From Coptis chinensis (lineage: Eukaryota > Streptophyta > Magnoliopsida > Ranunculales > Ranunculaceae), in assembly GCA_015680905.1 (NCBI GenBank), contig CM027380.1, positions 16,076,001 through 16,140,000 on the forward strand: DNA of 64,000 nt. Direction: 5' to 3'. The position numbers and the translations under genes are program-made. This document shows, one piece after another, positions 11,140-22,844 of the stretch; position 1 is the stretch's first letter, and every line of letters starts with the position of its first letter. The notes beneath the pieces are model-generated. The model searched no databases and was not told the origin of the DNA. It saw nothing but the letters and a program-made list of their open reading frames with translations.

Positions 11140-11600
11140 TAAGCCGAGCGGTGATGATTTACCGTTAAATCAATATAAATTAAAAAAAACTATTATACAA
11201 GCTAGATTGAGTTTAAGATAATTATATTTGAAAATTACGGATTAATATCCTAAACCACAAAGTGAAGAGGCTATCTCAATTTGATCCCTTAGTTTCCAAA
11301 TACTTATGCGCCATAATCGCTACTCATTAACGTATTTCAGTTTATTTTCAATAAAAATATATTTTGATTTGAAAATTTGCAGCCGCTAAATCACCATAAA
11401 TCTAAGAAAACTCTTATACAAGCTAGATCGAGTTTAAGATAATTCCATTTAAAAATTACAGATTAATATCATAAACCACAAAGTGAAGAGGTTATCTCAA
11501 TTTGATCATTTAGTTTCCAAGTACTTATGCACCATAATCGTTGCTCATTAACGTATTTCAGTTGATTTTCAATAAAAATATATTCTAATTCGAAAATTTA
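11140..11600. repeat. Tandem duplication, about 230-bp unit, two copies
   Basis: The two units share TATACAAGCTAGATYGAGTTT, AACCACAAAGTGAAGAGG, TTAACGTATTTCAGTT and further stretches in the same order. They differ by scattered substitutions and small indels. No coding function seen. Confidence 0.8.
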
Positions 11601-12229
11601 TGTGAGACATTTTGTAAAGTCTTTTTAGCACACAAAATATTTAATAGATCTCGAGCGTATTCCCAGGTCCAAAATCTAGTTGACATCTACTATTGATCTA
11701 CATGTGTAGAAGAGGTGCTCTTTACATGAAACTCTATGGTCATAGTATCAGTAATTCCGTGGTTTTCTCTGTTGCACTAATTGAAATCGTGTATCCAAAA
11801 GAGTTTAGTTGAGTTCTTAAACTAGCATTGAGGCCTTTTAATTAAGACTAGCTTTCAAACCCGTCCTACGAACGGGTGCCGTTATATTAAATTATTGTAA
11901 AAAAATATTAGCAACTATGCATAGCTATGAGATATGAAAATTATATTAATCAGTCATTCAAATTTCTTGCACCACTCTCTATAAAAATGAAGCATCAAAC
12001 CTTGATAAAACTCATCGACTTCTTTTTGTTGTTAGGTTTAACAATAGAAGTTTGATTGAAATTTTGTGAGAATGTCTAATGTGATGAAGACAATATTGAA
12101 GCTACTTGAATAGCATGACATTCTTAATCATAATAAAAAATTATGATAAACACTACTTAAAATGAAAAACTATATTTGTCGAGACATTTATTCTCTCTAC
12201 TTATAATACAAACATGTTTTAGGGTTATT

Positions 12230-13510
12230 AGTTTAATGCATTTGCATTAAGTTTATGATTTTCCATTAATTATTCTTTGAAGTGAGTTCAATGTAATACA
12301 TTGCATTCAGTTTCAAATTTCTCATTAATTATTCTTTGAGGTTAGTTCAATGCAGTTGCATCAAGTTTTTGATTTCCCGTTAATTATTATTTGAGGTTAG
12401 TTCAGTGCAATTGCATCCACTTTATAATTTCCCGTTAGTTATTCATTAAGGTTAATTTAGTACAGTTGCATCCAATTTTTATGTTTAATTAATTAGTCTT
12501 TGAGATTAGTTCAATACATTTGCATCAAGGTTACAATCTCCCGTTAATTACTCTTTGAGATTAGTTCAATACATCTACATCCAATTTCTGATTTTCCATT
12601 ATTTATATTTTGAGGTTAGTTGAATGCAGTTGCATCCAATTTTCGATTCCCGTTATTTATTTTTTTAGGTTAGTTCAATGCAGTTGCATCAAGTTTCTGA
12701 TTTCTCATTAATTATTATTTGTGGTTAGTTCAATACATCTGCATCCAATTTTCAATTTCATGTTAATTGTTCTTTGAGGTCAGTTCAATACATTTGCATC
12801 AAGTTTCTGATTTCCGGTTAATTATTCTGTGAGATTAGTTTAATGTATTTGCATCCACCGATTTCTCGTTTATTATTTGATAAGATTGCATTTGCATATA
12901 GTTCCCGATTTCAAGTTAATTATTGTTTGAGGTTAGTTCAATGAATTTGCATCTAATTTCTGATTTCCCATTAATTATTTCTTGAGGTTAGTTTAATGCA
13001 TTTGCATCCAATTTATTATTTATTCTTTAAGGTTAGTTCGATGTAATTACATCCGGTTTCTGATTTCTCGTTAACTATTCTTTGAGGTTATTTCAGTACA
13101 TATTTGCATTTAGTTTTTGATTTTCCACCAATTATTCTATGAGGTTAGTTCAATGCAGTTACATTTGGTTTTTGATTTTATGTTAATTATTTTTTGAGTT
13201 TAGTTCAATGCATTTGCACCCAGTTTCTGGTTTCCTATTAATTATTATTTGAGGTTTGTTTAATATTTAATGCATACCGTTTACGATTTCCCATTAAATA
13301 TTTTTCAAGAATTTGCATCTATTTTCTAATTTTCCATTAGTTGTTCTCTGGCGTAAGTTTAATGCAATTGCATCCAGTTTTCGATTTCTAATTAATTACT
13401 TTTTGAGTTTAGTTTATTGCATTTGCATAAAGTTTTTGATTTCCCGTTAATTACTCTTTGAGCTTAGTTATGTATTTGAATCCAGTTTTTGATTTTCTTT
13501 TAATTATCCA
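12230..13510. repeat. 55-bp tandem repeat array, block 1
   Basis: Roughly 23 degenerate units of about 55 bp with the core GAGGTTAGTTCAATGCA, then TTTGCATCCAGTTTCTGATT, then TCCCGTTAATTATTCTTT. TGCATTTGCAT, containing an ATTTGCAT octamer, recurs in most units. No reading frame runs through it. Confidence 0.9.
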
Positions 13511-13936
13511 ATGTAGTGTGTAATACCAACTTCTACTGATCTATCTATAGTGTCCTTCCAAACATGACATAAAAAATAAATTATGTTTGATTTATTATGT
13601 TGGATCATCAAAGATTATCTAGTTCCCAATTTCCCGTTAATTATTCTTTAAATTATGCATGACTCACTATGTGGAATCTACAAAGATTATCTACGAACGG
13701 GTGTTGTTATATTAATTATTCTAAAAAATATTTGCAAATATGCAAAACTATTATATATTAATATTATATTTGTAACTCATCCAAATTTCTTATAACGTGA
13801 AAACCTCATCCTCCATTAAAAAAAAAAAAAAAAACTCACATTTGATAAAACCCTTCAATTTCATTTTGTTGTTTAATAATAGAAGTTTAATTGAAGTTTT
13901 GTGAGATTGCCTAATAAGGCGAAGTTCATAAATATT

Positions 13937-14350
13937 GAAGCTACTTGAATAGCAAGAAGTTACCAATCATACGGAAAGAGATAAGATAAACACAATTTTA
14001 AATGCAAAACTATACTTATCGAGACATTCTCACAACATATAATCCAACTATGTTTTGAGGTTAGTTCAATGCATTTGCATCAAGTTTCTGATTTTTGGTT
14101 ATTTATATTTTGAGGTTAGTTCAATGCAGTTGAATCTAATTTATGATATATTGAAGCTACTTGAATAGCAAGAAGTTACCAATCATATGGAAAGAGATAA
14201 GATAAACACAATTTTAAATGCAAAAATATACTTATCGAGACATTCTCACAACATATAATCCAACTATGTTTTGAGGTTAGTTCAATGCATTTCCATCCAG
14301 TTTCTGATTTTCTGTTATTTATATTTTGAGGTTAGTTCAATGCAGTTGAA
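13937..14350. repeat. Recent segmental duplication inside the array
   Basis: About 210 bp starting TTGAAGCTACTTGAATAGC occurs twice in tandem, at about 13937 and 14146, with only a few differences, so it is younger than the surrounding diverged 55-bp units. A much more diverged third version lies at about 12090. Confidence 0.85.
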
Positions 14351-15150
14351 TCTAATTTCTGATTCTCGTTATTTTTTTTTTAGGTTAGTTCAATGCGGTT
14401 GCATATAGTTTCCGATTTCTCGTTAATTATTCTTTATAGTTAGTTCAATACATTTGCATCCAATTTCTAATTCCTTGTTAATTGTTCTTTGAGGTCAGCT
14501 CAATGCATTTGCATCCAGTTTCTGATTTCTAGTTAATTATTCTGTGAGATTAGTTTAATGCATTTGCATACAGTTTTTGATTTCTCGTTTATTATTTGAT
14601 AAGCTTGCATTTGCATTTAGTTTCTGATTTTCCGTTAATTATTGTTTGATATTAATTTAATGAATTTGCATCAAGTTTCCAATTTATTGTTAATTATTTA
14701 TTGAGGTTAGTTCAATGCATTTGTATCTAGTTTATTTTTTAAGATTAGTTCAATGCGCAAATTGCATCCGATTTCGATTTCCGTTAATTATTTTTTAAGA
14801 TTAGTTCCACACATTTGCATCATGTTTCCAATTTATAATTAATTTTTCTTTGAGGTTAGTTCAATGCAAATTGCATCCAAGTTTTGATTTCTCATTAATT
14901 TAATCTTTGAGGGTTAGTTCAATGCATTTGCATCCGGATCCCATTTCTCGACAATTATTTTTTTTATATTAGTTTGATGTATTTGCATCCAAGTTTTGAT
15001 TTCTCGTTAATTATTATTTGAGGTTAGTTTAATGCAATTGTATCTATATTCGATTTTCTATTAATTATTTTTAAGATTAGTTTAATGCTTGCATTTGCAT
15101 CCAGTTTCCGATTTTCCGTTAATTATTTTTTGAGGTTAGTTCAATGCAGT
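14050..15150. repeat. 55-bp tandem repeat array, block 2
   Basis: About 20 further units of the same 55-bp repeat, separated from block 1 by a 540-bp copy of the element's 3' end region. It ends in an (AT)n run at 15162-15180. Confidence 0.9.
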
Positions 15151-15189
15151 TACTTCAAATTTATATATATATATATATATAGTGTTGAA

Positions 15190-16142
15190 AATTTATAAAT
15201 TTATAAATTTAATTGAAATATGTAGTAATTATTGTGGCTAGAATTGTGATTTTTGGAATCCTTAACTATGAATAAATATTTAAATCTTATTGTGGATGGC
15301 GTATCAAATCGAAAGGGTTTTAGGAAAATCATTTTCCATGGAAACTATTGTTTTTAGCAATTTAGTTTTTTGTCTCATATTTTTTTTTTCGTAATTAGCT
15401 ATATTGTTTATGAAAAGTTGGAGACTGTGTGACACTCTAGATGGGATTATTTTTTCATAATTAGTTATAGTGTTTAGGAAAAGTTAGAGACTCTCTAAAA
15501 CTTTATATGGGATTGTTTTCTTATTTATATCATATTTTTTTTATAAATAGTAATAGAGTTTAGAAAAAACTGGAGTTGTTGCGAGTGTTCCAAAAAAATA
15601 GATTGGCAAGGGTATAACTATAATATATATCTAAAGAATTAAAATATGTCATAATTATTGTGGCCGTAATTGTGATTTTTTGAATCCTTAACTGAATAAA
15701 TGTCTAAATCACATAGTGGATGGCACATCAAATCAAAAGTGTTTTAGGAAAATCGTTTTCGGTGGAAATTATTGTTTTTAGCAATTTAGTTTTTTGTCAC
15801 ATTTTTTTTTTCGTAATTAGCTATATTGTTTAGGAAAAGTTGGAGATTCTGTGAAACTCTAGATGAGATTGTTTTTTTTCGTAATTAGCTATAGTGTTTA
15901 AGAAAAGTTAGAGAATCTATGAAACTCTATATGGGATTGTTTCCTTATTTATATCATATTTTTTTATATTTAGTAATAGAGTTTAGGAAAAATTGGAGTC
16001 TCTATGAGGGTAATATAAAAATAAAGATAAATATTTGTTTTCTATTTTATCTCCTACTTTTTCTTAATTAGCCATGATACGTGGACACTCTAGAAATGCT
16101 TTCTCAATTGAAGAGGGTAGAACTATAATATATATATAAAGA
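15190..16142. repeat. Duplicated Helitron 5' region, two tandem copies of about 480 bp
   Basis: Units at about 15190-15637 and 15640-16142 share long stretches (GATTTTTTGAATCCTTAACT, TTTTTAGCAATTTAGTTTTT). Each ends, in plus orientation, with ACTATAATATATAT(C/A)TAAAGA, the complement of a Helitron 5' terminus. Only the outer one is preceded by a host A on the minus strand. Confidence 0.8.
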
Positions 16143-16679
16143 TTAGTAAAATTCCACATCCGAGATTATATCATCAGCCTTTTTGCGATAAGAAAAAGCC
16201 AGGCCCAAACACGGTGGTTCGTCGATAACAAAGCCCATACCCATACCATAAGAAAAGAAGTGCCCCCCTGGAAAGTGGAAACGAACATCTGGGTAGTTAT
16301 GAACTTATGATGAGAAACAAAACAGATATATTTGTGGGAAACTTGAATGTACGTACATCTTTTTGGGAGGAACCATGTGAGTAAAATCTCTGTTATAGTT
16401 CCCATCTCTACTTTTATCTTCGTTCTTAATTTTCTTCATACTTCATAACATTTTTGTCCGTTCATTTTAAACTTGACTAATACTTGACACTCGTTTTGAT
16501 CCTGGTAACTAATTATGAACATCATCACTTGTTGTTCAATAAAATTCCAGAAAGAGTTTTGCAATAATGCTGGACGTAGTAATTCAATGTCTTGAATGAT
16601 ATGAATTGCAATGGTCCATGCAACTAGAGTAACTCACAAAGTCACAAAATACATGCCATTCTCTCAATCTCTCATAACT
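16143..16679. other. Non-coding spacer between Helitron-like and CACTA elements
   Basis: No supported gene or repeat. A 79-codon minus-strand frame at 16166-16405 has no recognisable features. Confidence 0.5.
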
Positions 16680-17010
16680 CACTACTAAAAAAAGGCTTGT
16701 TGTGTAAGTTTTTAAGTGACACAACAAGACTGATGTGTCGGGTTTTTCTGATTTACAAAGTGACACAAGTAGTGGTGACACAACAAGTTTTTATCAAACC
16801 GACATAATAAATATATTACTTGTGTCGGTTTTTAAGTCTAAACTGACACAACAGGTGTACTACTTGTGTCGGTTTTAGCCTTGCACACATGTAAAGTTGT
16901 TCTGGGGAAAGCACAAACTGGCATAAGAATAGAGTTGTTGTGTCAGTTCTTCTTTAAACCGCACAAAATTGGATCCCTTCTTGTGTCGGTTTTAGTGGAT
17001 GGATCACCTG

Positions 17011-18661
17011 TTTCAATCGGAAAAAAAAATGTAGAACTATTGACCTGTATAAAATCATTGTCATCCACATCGATATAACACAACTAACAATCTAAAAAGC
17101 AATTTCATTTAATTACTAAATAATTCCATTATCCAACATAAGTTTACAACCAACCAACCAACTATCCAAAATATAAAACGAAAACCCGGCCACAAAATAA
17201 AACCTAATCGCCCTAGTCTAGTCTAACACCATGTGAGAAAATTATTTCACATCTAGCTTAGCTTTTATCCATCCATCTAGCCATCATAGCCACGTTCTAT
17301 TAAGTTCAATCTACAAAAAAAGAAAAAAGAAAACAAAATAATTGGAAGTAGTTAGGTGCGGTTGTACAAAACTTTTTTTCTAGTACAAAATGCAAATACG
17401 AACAAAACACTTTTCTAGTTTTGGAACAAGCAAATATATAACGCCCCAAAACTCAAACAATTACAAACCTATGACACATGGTTTTTATAGTAAAATTTTG
17501 GCAACATCTCCTCTGTATTTTTTATATTTTATAAATATAAACATGTCATAACCTGAAAACCACAATCATATATTTCTCATTGGTTAACCTATAGTTACTT
17601 AACCGTCTCGACAGATGCCAGAGCAGTCAAATAACTGGTTTACAAAAATGAGATCACTTCAACATTATGACTTAGTACGCCAAAGTACTTGAATGTCTCG
17701 ACTAATGCCAGATCATCAAAGCACTTCGTACAAAGTCATTACCGAAAACACAAGTAAAATACATACATCCGAGTCCCATAGCTATCGAAAGGTCTACACC
17801 CTTAACAAGTTATATTTACAATGTATACATATACCATATTTCCTAAAGTTTCCATTGATTATAAATTCAGTGTTTGCTTTATTGTTGAGTTGGTAATGAC
17901 TAATCTTATATCCATACTTAAATGAAATCCATTTTGACGCCTAGATCCAAATTCAGAACGAGTTCATCTTGTACTCTTCTCATTTCTCCTAATACCAAAA
18001 GATTGAGCAATATACCTAACTATTGAAAAAATTGAAGATTAACAACTAAATTGTTCCAACGTAGACCTTAGCGGCTACTTGGACTCCTTAACAAGCTAGC
18101 TAGGTAGCTACTCCATGGGTAGCTCAAAAAATAAATTAGAAAACAGTTCTAATTAATATAAGCCAATAGAGCCCAAATAATAACTTCCACAAATAGCCGT
18201 GATGATCTATTGGATAAATTGGTCAATAAAGCCAATGAAGTCTTGACGAAGTACATATATTTCCCTGGTTGTGTACGTGTCCTTGCTAGCCAACTCCCTC
18301 ACCAAAGTGAGTCAAGAAAAAAATTGATGGATTATGAATTTTTTTCGATAACGAACTTTTTTCGATATCATATTTTTTTGTTTATGTTGATGTGATGTAT
18401 TAAAGAACATGATAACTCTATTCACCTTCTTTTTATTGGTAGACCAGGATCCTCGATAAAGTGCAGCATAAAGATTTTTACAATAAGAACGAAAAAAAAA
18501 TAGTCAGTCCTGCTTGTAACTTATTTAAACTCACAATCAACTAAACGTTCGAACCGAAAGACTTATTCATAAAGGAAACGAGTGCAATTCAAGGCATTAT
18601 TGCTAAAGACCATATCCAAATAGCTAGGGGTCGAGTCAAAGAAATTAAAAAGAGTACTCAC
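17011..18661. other. Non-coding interior of the CACTA element
   Basis: AT-rich sequence between the left subterminal repeats and the protease relic. No transposase exon, no Cys-containing end of the protease domain and no repeat of note were found. Confidence 0.5.
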
Positions 18662-19157
18662 ATGTTTATCTCTAATTTCAGATCTGGATTTGGTTCACTT
18701 CCAAGAGAATTAAACCAGTACACTTCCATCGATGGTATGTCAATACCTATTAAAACCCAATGCCCACTGCGACAAATCAAGTATAATTAAATTAAATAAA
18801 TTCTTACAAAAATAAAAAATTATTTCATAAAAAAAAATACATGTACCTTGAGTTATAAGGAATTAAAAGCATGCGGTCGCCATGGATACTAGCCAACTCT
18901 TGAATGTATCGTGTCTTACCATCATCCTTTGTAAGAACATTAATACTTTGAGGGTTTCGAAATGCATATTTTGCTCGAGCAATCCCATAAGTAGTATACA
19001 AGTATCTAAACCATATATAAATCAATTAGATTTTATTGTATCAAACAAGAATGCATTTTAAATGGCAAACCAAGAGTTCTCACCTAATGTATGTTACCAG
19101 GCAAGAGGACGCTAACTGTCCCATGTGACACACATCACTTAGCTCATCCATACTCAT
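18662..19157 (-). pseudogene. Ulp1-like (C48) cysteine protease domain, three exons
   Basis: Three exons (19157-19084, 19005-18847, 18766-18662) join in phase at good splice sites (AG/GTGAG, AAG/GTACAT, GCAG/TGG). They read without a stop through MSMDELSDVCHMGQ, RYLYTTYGIARAKYAF, GDRMLLIPYNS and GHWVLIGID to YWFNSLG. This is the middle of the Ulp1/SENP-like domain often carried by plant CACTA and Mutator-like elements. The catalytic His is present in GHW. The position usually holding the catalytic Asp (family D-S-L) is Asn, and the part with the catalytic Cys was not found downstream. The protein is therefore probably inactive and truncated. SUMO-protease activity is only known for family relatives. 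Confidence 0.75.
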
Positions 19158-19728
19158 TGTTATATCGTCCAAACAGTCTAGCTTTTGGTTCTATAGCTCG
19201 TACTGATTGTGTGCTTGTAGCTAGCTCGTGTTCTCAAGTTCTTGCTCCATAGGTGGTGCTTTTCCAGCAGATCTTTAACCAGCCATATTGTTCTTTAGCT
19301 TAAGGTATTGTTCCAGATTAGCCTGTATACATAGGTGCTTGTCGTATACAAGGAAAAACATGAAAGATAAAAATAACTAAGTTGATCTTTGGTTTGTACT
19401 TAATGAAGAAGGCATCCTTATTGTGTTTTTTGTACATGGCCTGGCAGCAATAAGACTTCACCCTAAACAAAGTTTTGCTTATTTCTTTTATGTTATGCAT
19501 TCTACAAAAATAAGCAATTTGGTATGCTATGAAAACATGAGTATAACTTCTGTTCAAGGGACTCATGGTTGCAACAGAAAATAAACAAAATGCTCAACAG
19601 ATGCAACATACATACCATTTTCGCAAATTCTCAATGCTATCAATAAGTAACCTTCTCACACAAACAAAACAACATACACTAAACATTCTAAAACAAAAGA
19701 TATATCAACAACTAAACACGTACCAGAA

Positions 19729-20077
19729 TCACTTCCATTTCGCATAAAACCTTTGATCACTCCACAACAACATTCTCTGCAACGACAAGTCTACATTCCT
19801 CTCCTTTAAATGCAAATGCCTAGGAACAATCCTTATATCCAAACTAAATGCAAAATACTGCGGAAACACCTTCAATTCCTCAACAACACATCTCTCTATC
19901 TCTTCAACCAAATACTCAACCTTCCCCCTCAAATTATTCTCAATACTATATCCAAAAATCGCAAGTAATCTCCCACAAACCCTCCTCGCCTTGTCATTGG
20001 TTAACCCCAAACTCTGTAAATACCCAATCTACTCAACAAACTTCTCTATTGTAGTGCTCAATAAATGCGCATTTAGA
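19729..20077 (-). pseudogene. Captured 3'-terminal exon of an mTERF-family gene
   Basis: After a plant acceptor (TTTTTCCTTCTAG, minus strand) about 115 codons read IGYLQSLGLTNDKARRVCGR, then IFGYSIENNL, KVEYLVEEIE, VFPQYFAFSLD, RIVPRHLHLKERNV and finally WSDQRFYAKWK before TGA. These are the repeating proline-turn helices of plant mTERF proteins, organellar nucleic-acid-binding factors, ending at what looks like the natural C terminus. One TAG at 20029-20031 interrupts the frame. Lying inside a CACTA element with target duplications, the exon is best read as a gene fragment captured by the transposon. The donor gene is not in the window. Confidence 0.8.
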
Positions 20078-20577
20078 CTAGAAGGAAAAACAAAATAAAC
20101 CATCAATTGAACGTTAAACAATATGAGGTTATTCAGAAAAATAAAATAAAAAAATAAAAAAAATAACCTTTAACAGCAAGGTCGAGAGTCTGGAAGATGA
20201 AAGCTTGTTTTTTTTTTTTTTTTTGGTTAAAGAAACGGCGGGGAGATGAGAGAGAGTTCATTTTGAGTTTTTGGGCTTCTTTTTGGGCTTCAAATTTTTC
20301 GCTGAAAATGTTGATGTGTTGGTCTGATGAAGGTATGAAAACATTATACCCAAAGTTTTAACCCAACCGACAGAACAACTTGCGTTATACTGTCGGTTTT
20401 AGTATAAACGACACAATTGAAAAACTTGTTGTGTCTCTTTTCGATGAAGTGACACAACAAACCTGATCTTAAGGCAAACAAATCTCAAACCGACACAACA
20501 AGGTTTTTGTGTCGGTTTCCTTTCCATCATCGACTTGACACACTAAAACCGACAAACAAGCCTTTTTTTTAGTAGTG

Positions 20578-22735
20578 ACTATGGTGTGATAATTGTTTAA
20601 TCTGATATACATGTTCAACAATGATAGGTAGATTAAATTGCATCATGTTATGTTATTTGAATAAAAACGGTTTTGGATTACCCTCTTTAACATAATAGAT
20701 TCTGTTTTGGAATTGTAAACTACCAAACCTTGTGGGCTCCTTTCTAAACATGTAACCATATCAGTTAACCCAATAAAATAGGATCCACTATAGTTTTAGT
20801 TTGAGTAGGACTCTTATTCTCCAAGTTTTGTACTCTATAAAAACCCTCTTTGAGCAGCCAAAATCTAATCTGAAAAGTTAAAGAAAACTCTATTTTCTAT
20901 ACTATTTGTGGGCAATCAAATCAGTTTTGCGTTCGTCTTCTTTTTTTCTTTATTTAAGTGCAGTTAGCTAGCATTGAAAATTGATATATTGTGGTTGTTG
21001 TATCCTGGAGGTTGGCGTGGTCTGTCTACACAGAGAACAGACGCGAAACAACCTTAAAGAGAGCGTATCGATCCGCGCCTCAGCCTTCTTGTATTCACAT
21101 TTTATTCTTGTTGCACATAATTATTCCCAACACATCCTTACCAAACTTTCAAGAGAGATCACATGTTATTAGATACCCGAGACCTTGGTCTTTCGAAAAC
21201 AGGTCAGACATATATATGTTTTGCGTATGTGAATATTATGCTAGAAAAATGGATTTGCTTTGCACAAATCCATTGAGATATAAATGAGTAATTTGTCTCC
21301 CAAGTTACCTCACTTGAGATGAAATGAGTTTCTCTTGAAACAATACGTAAAGTGAGAAAACCTTTTTCGAAAGGATGCACTGGTTCGAAACAGTGCATTA
21401 TGCCGAAAAAGTGCGACCTTTCGAAATGTGCACTGGTTCGAAACAGTGCATCATGCCGAAAATGTGTTACCTTTCAAAATAGGCACTGGTTCGGAACAGT
21501 GATTTATGCTGAAATAGTGTGTCTTTTCGAAACATGTGACTTTTCAAAGAGTTGCTTACTTTTTTCCAAGTGTCACTGTGTTGTTTCGAAGAGGCATCAC
21601 TCACCTATAAATAGTAGATGAATTTATTTGGAGAGAAAGACACACCAGATCACACAGAGTTCTGATCTTTCTCTTCTCCCCCTGTTCTTAGTCAAATACT
21701 ATGTTGTGTTTGCTGATTCTATAGAATTGAAGTGCTAGCTTTCTATAGAAGAAAATTTGTTCTATCTTGAGAGACAGTTTTCCATCAACCTTCAAGCACC
21801 GTGAGGAAGAAAATCTGTTTTAAGGACATAGTGATCATCACTAGGCTCGGATTTAATCATTGGTAAATAAAGTTCATTCGTTAAACTAAAAGATTTGTTT
21901 GTTTGTTGAAATTAAAGATTTGTTCATAATATATTTGTTATATCAATTTGATTTCTTGTTTACTTAACAATAAGTATATTTTTTGAAATAAATTCCCTAC
22001 ATAATACATTGTTGGTCCATGCATTGTTGAATGTGAAGAGCATGTTAGAGTTATTAGGCGGATGGCCCCGTAGGTCCGTTAATTTTTCGAAAACAGGTAA
22101 CATCTTTGTATGTAAATACAAGTTAGTAAAGTTTTAGGACTTATTTTTCCGAACTAAATAATTGGTTATATAAGTTTGTTCTTCTGTAAGATTGCCTTAG
22201 TGATCTAGTAATCACAGGGAGTCGTGCAGAATATGGTGCTCCCATCTTAGGAAACTTTTGTACTGTCACTTTGTTATCTCTTCTTTTTGTCATCAGTTTA
22301 AAGTCTCTGCTTACCTAGCCAAAAAAAAAAATGGTACTGACCAGAAACAATAGTGACAGTATCATGATTTAATAGAACTGTTAGTGACGTAAGCACATAA
22401 TATTTTCTTTCAACCCCACTTTTGGTGTGAGATTAGTACTCTTGGGTAAGTGAGAGGGATTGGGAATTTGGGATCCTAGAAAAGATACAATGAAACTAAA
22501 GTGGAGAACATATATGCAAAAACACTTGAATATATGCCTAAATATTTCGATTAATACCCTGAATTTTTTTGGTAAGCACTAAATGAATACCCTTGTATGC
22601 TAAAAGGTTTATGTTCTCTTTCTTAGTAACTAGCTTTAGCAAATTTCATATAAAATAGCTTCTAGTATCACCGTCTTTAATTTGATATCATCTAGACATA
22701 CGTCTATTGCACCTTCATAAAAGAAGATGGTAGAG
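20578..22735. other. Unassigned DNA with an LTR-like promoter
   Basis: No supported gene. 20990-21190 (GTTGGCGTGGTCTGTCTAC, CAGACGCGAAAC) resembles a transcribed leader but has no clear frame. 21377-21614 holds tandem units and a TATA box (separate entry). Candidate TG...CA ends of a solo LTR could not be fixed. Confidence 0.4.
21377..21614 (+). promoter_or_regulatory. Promoter-like block: 53-bp tandem palindromic units plus TATA box
   Basis: Three tandem units of about 53 bp each begin with the near-palindrome GCACTGGTTCGAAACAGTGC and contain CCTTTCGAAA. They are followed by CTATAAATAG at 21605-21614 and a pyrimidine-rich stretch (TCTTTCTCTTCTCCCCCTG). Tandem enhancer-like units just upstream of a TATA box are typical of the U3 region of plant Copia-type LTRs. 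That reading is an inference, because LTR ends and coding partners are missing. Confidence 0.45.
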
Positions 22736-22744
22736 GGATGATAA

Positions 22745-22828
22745 GAGTCCGGTTCCACTATAACCGAGTACAACTGTAATAAATTTTGTGCCAGCTTTAT
22801 CTACTTTAACAGCCCCATACCTTCCTTA
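22745..22828. repeat. Outer part of the MULE left TIR
   Basis: GAGTCCGGTTCC, then TATAACCG, TTTTGTGCCAGC and CTACTTTAACAGCCC. It matches the reverse complement of 38575-38689 with small indels and is cut off at TTA by the Harbinger-like insertion. Confidence 0.85.
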
Positions 22829-22844
22829 GAGCATCATCAGCGCA

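Larger units (their letters stand above)
11847..16142 (-). mobile_element. Helitron-like element carrying a 55-bp satellite
   Basis: On the minus strand it starts TCTTTATATATATATTATAG at 16142 after a host A. It ends with the hairpin CCCGT TCGTAGG ACGGG, about a dozen bases before CTAGT at 11847, a Helitron 3' signature. The base after CTAGT is C, not the usual T, so that end is less certain. The same 5' sequence starts the 787-bp element ending at 42506, showing one family. The interior has no Rep/helicase coding: it consists of two paralogous head regions (11860-12240, 13690-14060), two tandem-repeat blocks and a duplicated 5' region. Confidence 0.6.
16680..20577 (-). mobile_element. CACTA (En/Spm-type) transposon with protease relic and captured mTERF exon
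   Basis: The termini are CACTACTAAAAAAAGGCTTG at 16680 and the matching inverted end CCTTTTTTTTAGTAGTG at 20577. They are flanked by ACT at 16677-16679 and 20578-20580, the 3-bp target duplication of CACTA elements. The ends carry many short subterminal repeats in both orientations (TTGTGTCGGTTT / GACACAACA) at 16700-17010 and 20380-20560, expected binding sites for a TnpA-type protein. No TnpD/TNP2 transposase is visible, so this 3.9-kb copy is non-autonomous. Coding remnants on the minus strand are a Ulp1-like protease and an mTERF exon. Confidence 0.92.

Noticed and set aside
12230..15150. Regular repeats with spacers, superficially CRISPR-like
   Set aside because: Units are directly tandem, degenerate, without unique spacers or cas genes, in plant DNA inside a Helitron-like element.
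20204..20224. Poly-T run as a retroposon tail
   Set aside because: Lies inside the CACTA element with no target duplication or retroposed gene next to it.
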